Shown here in pieces: positions 58,278 through 64,000 of a stretch of 64,000 nt of DNA. Position 1 is the first letter of the stretch; the number at the start of each line of letters is the position of its first letter. The notes below the pieces were generated by a model that did no database searches, had not been told where the DNA came from, and was given only the letters and a program-made list of their open reading frames with translations. This DNA is from Imbricaverruca yamaguchii (taxonomy: Eukaryota > Arthropoda > Thecostraca > Neoverrucidae), in contig JAOTOL010001563.1 of NCBI GenBank assembly GCA_034440575.1, positions 580,001-644,000 of the forward strand, written 5' to 3'. The translations under genes were made by a program, and so were the position numbers.

Positions 58278-58925
58278 CAGCCCACACCTCACGTGTAACT
58301 GCACATGAAACCCGGACCAGGCAGCCCACACCTCACGTGTAACTGCACATGAAACCCGGACCAGGCAGCCCACACCTCACGTGTAACTGCACATGAAACC
58401 CGGACCAGGCAGCCCACACCTCACGTGTAACTGCACATGAAACCCGGACCAGGCAGCCCACACCTCACGTGTAACTGCACATGAAACCCGGACCAGGCAG
58501 CCCACACCTCACGTGTAACTGCACATGAAACCCGGACCAGGCAGCCCACACCTCACGTGTAACTGCACATGAAACCCGGACCAGGCAGCCCACACCTCAC
58601 GTGTAACTGCACATGAAACCCGGACCAGGCAGCCCACACCTCACGTGTAACTGCACATGAAACCCAGACCAGGCAGCCCACACCTCACGTGTAACTGCAC
58701 ATGAAACCCGGACCAGGCAGCCCACACCTCACGTGTAACTGCACATGAAACCCGGACCAGGCAGCCCACACCTCACGTGTAACTGCACATGAAACCCGGA
58801 CCAGGCAGCCCACACCTCACGTGTAACTGCACATGAAACCCGGACCAGGCAGCCCACACCTCACGTGTAACTGCACATGAAACCCGGACCAGGCAGCCCA
58901 CACCTCACGTGTAACTGCAAATGAA
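58278..58925. repeat. 44-bp minisatellite, about 14.5 nearly identical copies
   Basis: The unit includes GTAACTGCACATGAAACCCG and ACCAGGCAGCCCACACCTC. Only a few units differ, by one base (for example CCCAGACC). This is the most uniform array in the window, suggesting recent expansion or active homogenisation. Confidence 0.96.
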
Positions 58926-59044
58926 ACTGCAGCAGAATCTGTGCAATTGGCATCTTGTATTGCATGCTGATCGATGCGAGAGGTTATGTTAATGTTGAAG
59001 CAAACGCAGCAATGGTTTATTGCTCCAATCCCTCATACACCAAA

Positions 59045-60400
59045 TATAAGGACATAAAGACATAAAAGATTAGTGCAACTATGAGCCACAAGGATCCTTC
59101 TTGGTTGGACTCTGGGACACTCAATCAGTTGCCCACCAAATCCATCGGTCAGCCCTCCAGGGAATACTGAAAAGCAAGCCCTCCATTTGTATAACGATTG
59201 TCTATGCTGTTTTTAAAGATGGTCAATGTGCTCCTACTGACAATGGTTTCTGGGAGCTGGTTCCAGTGTTCCATTACCTTGGAGGTGAAGAAAGACTGTC
59301 TTAACCTATCCTGGTGCAACTAACTAATTTTGAATTGATGACCTCTGCATCATCTGTTAAATTCAAACATTTCCTGAGATATCCCTCCTCCAGACCATGG
59401 ACAACTTTAAAGACCTCCATGAAAATCTCCTCTCAGCCTTCTATATCAAAGTGAAAACATTCAATTTCTCCAATCTTCTCATATTCCAGGTTACTTATAC
59501 CACTATCCATTTGTGTGGCCTTTTTTACTCTCTCTCTAAAAGCCAACAATTTGTCATGACTAGGAGACCAAGTTTGGATGAAATATTCCGAATGTAGCCT
59601 GACATATGAAGAGTAAAGCTTCTTGATGACCTCCGCACTTCTACATGACGCATTCCTATTTATTTCCCCAAACATTCTCATTGTCTTCTTCCTGGCTTCA
59701 TTGGTCTGTTCTGATGCCCCAATTTTGTGTTTAGGACAACACCTACGTCCTTCTGTTGAGTCATGTTTAGTACTTGGCCACCTATCAAGTATGGAACCTT
59801 CATATGCTGCTTACCTACATGCATGATTTTGCACTTATCAAAATTAAATTTCATTTGCCATTCTCGGACCACTTCACAAGTTCGTCTAAGTCTTTCTGCA
59901 GCAATATATGTTCTTTGTGACCTGTTATTGCCCTGAAGGCCTTCAAATCATCCGCAAATTTCACAACCTTACTGCTGAGGCCACTTTCAGTATAATTCAC
60001 AAATATAATGAACAGTAGTGCCCCAGTACTGGCCCCTGAGGGACTCCACTAAGAACATATTGCTAATACTTTGTACCATTTAGCATCACTTTCTGCCGCG
60101 TATCTGAAAGCTACAACTCTATCCATTTTACAATGCTACCTGCAATACGACGGACTTGAAGCTGCATCATTAACCGTTTATGGGGTACCTTGTCAAAGGC
60201 CCAACTAGAGTCAAGATATGCTACATGAACCCTGATCAATGTCCCTAGTCAAATTATTTTGTAGCGAAGTTACAAAAGTCCAAGAGATTTGTGAGACACG
60301 ATCGCCCTTTTCTAAACCCATGTTGGATATATTGAATCAGTCTGTCCTTCCAGATAACAAACTGTTCTATCCTTTATAATTGATTCGAGTGCCTAGCAGA
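59045..60400 (-). mobile_element. Second CR1-like LINE fragment (3' half), heavily decayed
   Basis: The sequence is clearly similar to the LINE at 13.6-15 kb, same strand, from the shared 3' end (AAAGATTAGTGCAACTATGA on the plus strand) through the C-terminal region to the RT core. Fragments such as EKDLGVILNTKLG-type words are still visible as VGVVLNTKLG. Deletions and frame changes are more frequent than in the first copy. Its left edge again has GACATAAAGACATAAAAG, the 8-bp tail repeat. A (TA)n tract closes the right edge. Confidence 0.9.
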
Positions 60401-60429
60401 CCTTGCATATATATATATATATAAAGCAT

Positions 60430-62034
60430 GTATCCATATGGTTGTGCTTGAAGGGATGCGTCTGCATGTGCTCGCGCCACCAAATCAAAGACCAATCCGG
60501 CCTCCAAAAACTGGCGACACACCAAGAAGTGTCAATGTGTTCATTATGTTCATTATGTGTTCATTAGAAGTGTCCACGGATGCTGTGTTGAACCGATCTC
60601 CTCCCGTTCAGCCCCAATATTAGCCGCGGGCTCAGTGGAGTGTAACGGCGCAGGCGCGATTTAAAGACGACATTCGGCGTGCCTTCGGCCCAACAAACTT
60701 CCTAGCTGTGCAGGTCTGAAATCTCATATTGTGCCTGTCTCTGCATCGGGTGTAGGTACTCAGGACATGTGTCCCTGACGTACGTGGCGCCGCCGCCTGT
60801 AACTCCGCTATTGTGAGTCACACAGGCTGTGGAGCGTTAATACTGGAGCTCGTCTCCGGCCACGTACACGCAGACACGTGATGACACACGTGATCGCGTA
60901 AGTGGCGGTGTGTCGGACGCGGGGCAGCCAGACTACGACCTCAGCACAGGAGCTGACGTCAACTCTGCCGGCCGTTTCGTCACCGGAAAAGGCGGGCACC
61001 CAGGAGTCAGGCTCGACCACGTCTGAGGGCCACGAGCGCAGTGTTCCGACCGGCCCTCCCCTCCCCTCCTGCCAGCGTCAGGGTTATGGCTGGACTTATC
61101 ACACATGGCTGGAGGTGTCGAGGGCCTGGGAGAATTGACGCATGGTTGCATGATCATTACAGAAAAGACGCTCGTCATGATTACTGGCACGACGAGCGCC
61201 CTTTCCGTCCAGTACGTGTTCAACTTATGACCTTCACTCAATTTATATGCGAGTGCTTTTTGTTCAATTTCAATGCAAGTGTCGACGTGGGGTGAATGTC
61301 ACTGGCGAAACCAGCTGTCTGGTTTCGATTGGTCCCAGATATGTCGGTGTACGAGATAATTCATGGAACTAGGTTTAGTTAGGGGGAAAACCATTCAGGG
61401 GCCTTGCCTATGAGATCTCATGCCCAATTTGTTCAATTACGAAATCATTCTAATGCACGGATTAAAATGGAGGAGGGGGAAGGGTGTGAGATATATCAGG
61501 CAATAGCTGCAAATTGACCGCAACCCGCTTTTCAGAGAGAAAGTGCCCACACACAACTTAGAATGTGCCATCGCTGGTTTCAAACCTTAATGGAAGAACT
61601 GGGGGACATTAGCACTTCAGGTCCATGAAAACATCTGACTTTTCAAAAGAACAGTGAAACTTTGACTGGTCTCTATGAAATATGCCAGATTTTCTGGGAG
61701 ATTTCCAGTATTTTTCTCACTTGATCGGTTGGAGGACAGCTAGATTGGTCTCCACGACAACGTTCCAAGAGAAGTAGCTTTGTATGCGCCCGGTCCGCAC
61801 AGCTGTGCTAATAGCTCGATCGAGGGGAGCCAGCTGGAGTATCGATATTCCATCGGACGGCTGTGTGCTGTCGCCGTTTCAAAACATCCAGAGGCAACGC
61901 AATGCTACTATTAGGCCTGGGGAAGCGACAGGAGGTCGTCGATGGAGTTTCGACACAGAACACCGCCACAAGGCACATTCAGCCCGGCGGTCATCAAGGC
62001 CGTAATGTCACCGCTAGCAATACACTGCACTCAC
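60430..62034. other. Intron, mostly unique sequence
   Basis: A GC-rich patch at 60780-61110 and AT-rich DNA beyond have no recognisable exon. The exchanger exon follows at 62035. Confidence 0.5.
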
Positions 62035-62108
62035 CGATTGTGAAGGTATTGAAGAGTGTTCCCACCACAGCGAACAGCAGAATCGTTCCCAGGTTGTCAA
62101 AGAACATC
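62035..62108 (-). CDS. NHE: Na+/H+ exchanger (SLC9A/NHE-type), first visible exon
   Basis: This 74-bp exon encodes MFFDNLGTILLFAVVGTLFN then TFTI and the first base of a Gly codon. F-F-(D/E)-N-L-G-T-I-L-x-(Y/F)-A-V-V-G-T-L is a hallmark of animal NHEs, following the Y-F-M-P-x-R motif of the preceding (unseen) exon. Acceptor CCTTTCAG, donor ATCG/GTGAGT. The Met is internal, not a start. It is read in phase 2 and leaves in phase 1, matching the exon 23 kb downstream. The 23.3-kb intron after it holds most of the arrays. Confidence 0.94.
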
Positions 62109-62221
62109 CTGAAAGGTCACAGATGTTAGGTCAGCCAGTCAATAAAAACACAGGGTTCACAAGAATCATCGCTGTGTTATCCTTTCATGTAGCAAGTTAC
62201 AAGCTCGGTATCATGTGGTAT

Positions 62222-62520
62222 ATGCACGCGACAGTGACCTCAGTACATCAGTGGTAGCACCGTCTGGTGGTGACCTTAGTACATCAGTGGTAGCACCGTC
62301 TGGTGGTGACCTCAGTACATCAGTGGTAGCACCGTCTGGTGGTGATCTTAGTACATCAGTGGTAGCACCGTCTGGTGGTGACATCAGTACATCAGTAGCA
62401 GCACCATCTGGTGGTGACCTCAGTACATCAGTAGCAGCACCGTCTGGTGGTGACATCAGTACATCAGTAGCAGCACCGTCTGGTGGTGACCTCAGTACAC
62501 CAGTGACAGCGCCGCCTGGT
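62222..62520. repeat. 36-bp minisatellite, about 8 copies
   Basis: The unit contains CAGTACATCAGTGGTAGCAC and CGTCTGGTGGTGACC. It begins about 110 bases upstream of the exon acceptor at 62109 but, unlike the arrays at 4, 7 and 38 kb, shares no sequence with the exon. The 12-codon period leaves a 136-codon open frame on each strand. Confidence 0.93.
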
Positions 62521-62529
62521 GATGACCTC

Positions 62530-63480
62530 AACGAGCAATGGGAACGATCTGCAAGTGCATTGACAATCATTAAGGTGAATAGGCTTTCATTCCCAGGGTA
62601 TTGGGCGGCTTCATTGGGCAAGTAAATAAAAAAAAGAACAGGCTGCGGGCATCACAGCCAACGAAGTCAGAGCAACAGTCTTAATACCTCGCTACTTCTG
62701 ATTGAAATATTGGTTCTGTTGGGAAGTAGTGTGATTTGAACGTGATTTAAATTGTTTAACAGATAATGCACGGGGCAGAAGCAACTATACCGGATAATTG
62801 CTGCACTATACGGCTAGTTTTGCTGCTAAGGCAGTATAAGATGAATATCCTTGTCATCCCCGGGAACTACATCGCGATAATGTATGTGGTACTGAATTAA
62901 CAAAAAGACTCGACATTGCAGCACTAGACAAACACTCAGGAGTAATATGAACACAATGTCTGTAATTGCAAAAGCACTCTTGATATAAAATTTGCATAAT
63001 CACCTTCTTTATGAGAAACACACAAATTTAAACCAAAAATCGTTCAAATTGATCGTTTCAAGTCACTCTGCTCGTGCTCATTGCTTCTGCTTTGCTTCTG
63101 AAACTATTTTGACATATTATTATGTAACATATTATGACAGATTCAAACCATTTTCGGTGAATGTATATTTTGTGGCTAATATCTGTGCCATGGCCGTAAG
63201 CTTACGACTAGACCACCAACACTGACCACCAACACTGCAGTGTTGGTCTCTATCTCTGCCTTCGCGTTACAGTTATAAGAGAGTATCTTGGCGGCATGAT
63301 GTCCACCCCAGGAACACCTATACTTCTGGATTATATATGAAGATCAGCCACATTTTCGGCCGTGTGTGTCGGAAACTTACTGCCGCTTTTCATAGCTGGA
63401 CATTCCCTAAGCGATTGAAAGCTTCAACGGAGGACAAATAATCTTGTGACAATAGTTGCCGTGGCAGTGTGAAATATCTC
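62530..63480. other. Intron, AT-rich unique sequence
   Basis: No coding or RNA feature seen. A short duplication of CACCAACACTG occurs at about 63217-63236. Confidence 0.5.
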
Positions 63481-63626
63481 CTCTGTTGCAATGGTGACCG
63501 TGACAGTGTTCAACTTCTCCTCCCTCTCCTCCACCACGAACGCGGCGATGGTGGTGTTGGAGCTCTCCTTCGTGCCATGCTTTTCGCTAATGGGTGGCAA
63601 CGTTGGCAGGATGGTCTCGAGGGGGA
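63480..63626 (-). other. GC3-rich open segment, unidentified
   Basis: On the minus strand a frame reads ETILPTLPPISEKHGTKESS then NTTIAAFVVEEREEKLNTVT. Third positions are mostly G or C, as in the exchanger exons and unlike the AT-rich flanks. No good donor is seen. It is hydrophilic, so it cannot be the membrane segment that must directly precede the 62.1 kb exon. Confidence 0.25.
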
Positions 63627-64000
63627 GTGAACTTCAATAGGTAAATAGGAAAGGTGGAGGCAGGATGGCCTTGCATTGGCGCCGGACAACTTTCGATGAA
63701 ATTAAATTCGAGGAGCAATTCTGTTGGGCCTCCACCCATTAATTGGATCGCTTATGCTAACGAGCACCCTCCCGAAGTATCTATGACGGGGTCTGGAAGT
63801 TCAAGGACAATTTTGAGTTTAGATTCGGATAATTCGAGCAAATTTTAAACACTGAATTAGTGAAGCATGGAAGAAAGAATAGTATGGTCCTTGCACAGGG
63901 CTGTTTGTAACATATCGCGCGAGACTCGGGAAGAATTCGTACTAAAATGTGTTTCATTGTTTTAAAGATGAACTCATCATAGCTGACCTATGGCATGGCG
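63627..64000. other. Window end, AT-rich intron
   Basis: Nothing recognised. The preceding exchanger exon is not here. Confidence 0.5.

Noticed and set aside
62211..62625. 136-codon frames on both strands in the 36-bp array
   Set aside because: The 12-codon period of a stop-free unit explains both; the unit shares nothing with the nearby exon.
63480..63626. Upstream exon of the exchanger
   Set aside because: The exon at 62.1 kb must be preceded by the Y-F-M-P-type membrane segment; this peptide is hydrophilic and has no good donor.

Overview
The window looks like intron-rich DNA from an animal, most likely an arthropod and perhaps a crustacean. This rests on the spliced animal-type Na+/H+ exchanger, a tRNA-derived SINE family, CR1-like and I-like LINEs, a Ty3/Gypsy-like element, and a very heavy load of GC-rich minisatellites. 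The lineage is an inference; nothing here fixes a species.

One minus-strand gene organises almost the whole window. Seven exons of an SLC9A/NHE-type exchanger lie in order at 62.1, 38.7, 28.5, 13.4, 12.7, 7.4 and 4.2 kb. Their reading phases join without a gap, giving 1,110 coding bases over 58 kb. The 5' exons (first membrane segments) lie beyond 64 kb and the 3' exons (cytoplasmic tail) lie before position 1. Everything else is intronic to this gene or lies in its unfinished end introns.

Layout: 1-3.3 kb, decayed Gypsy-like pol and candidate LTR; 3.36-4.15 kb, a 46-bp array touching the 4.2 kb exon; 5.1-7.26 kb, a 24-bp array touching the 7.4 kb exon; 13.6-16.4 kb, CR1-like LINE; 19.0-21.3 kb, broken transposase-like gene; 23.8-25.5 kb, a 26-bp array; 26.9-27.8 kb, AT-rich fold-back element; 37.4-38.6 kb, a 31-bp array touching the donor side of the 38.7 kb exon, with a 37-bp array on its acceptor side; 39.9-44 kb and 48.3-57.2 kb, dense minisatellites including an array split by an I-clade LINE; 58.3-58.9 kb, a very uniform 44-bp array; 59-60.4 kb, a second CR1-like fragment; 62.2-62.5 kb, a 36-bp array. 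Six copies of one SINE are scattered, five in the same orientation. Tandem arrays occupy roughly a quarter of the window.

The main discovery candidate: the arrays next to exons are built from the exon-intron junctions themselves. The 31-bp and 46-bp units each contain the last bases of the exon plus its 5' splice site. The 37-bp unit contains the 3' splice site plus the first bases of the same exon. The 24-bp array starts in the first intronic bases, and its older units still resemble the junction. The exchanger pre-mRNA would thus carry dozens of tandem decoy splice sites beside real ones.
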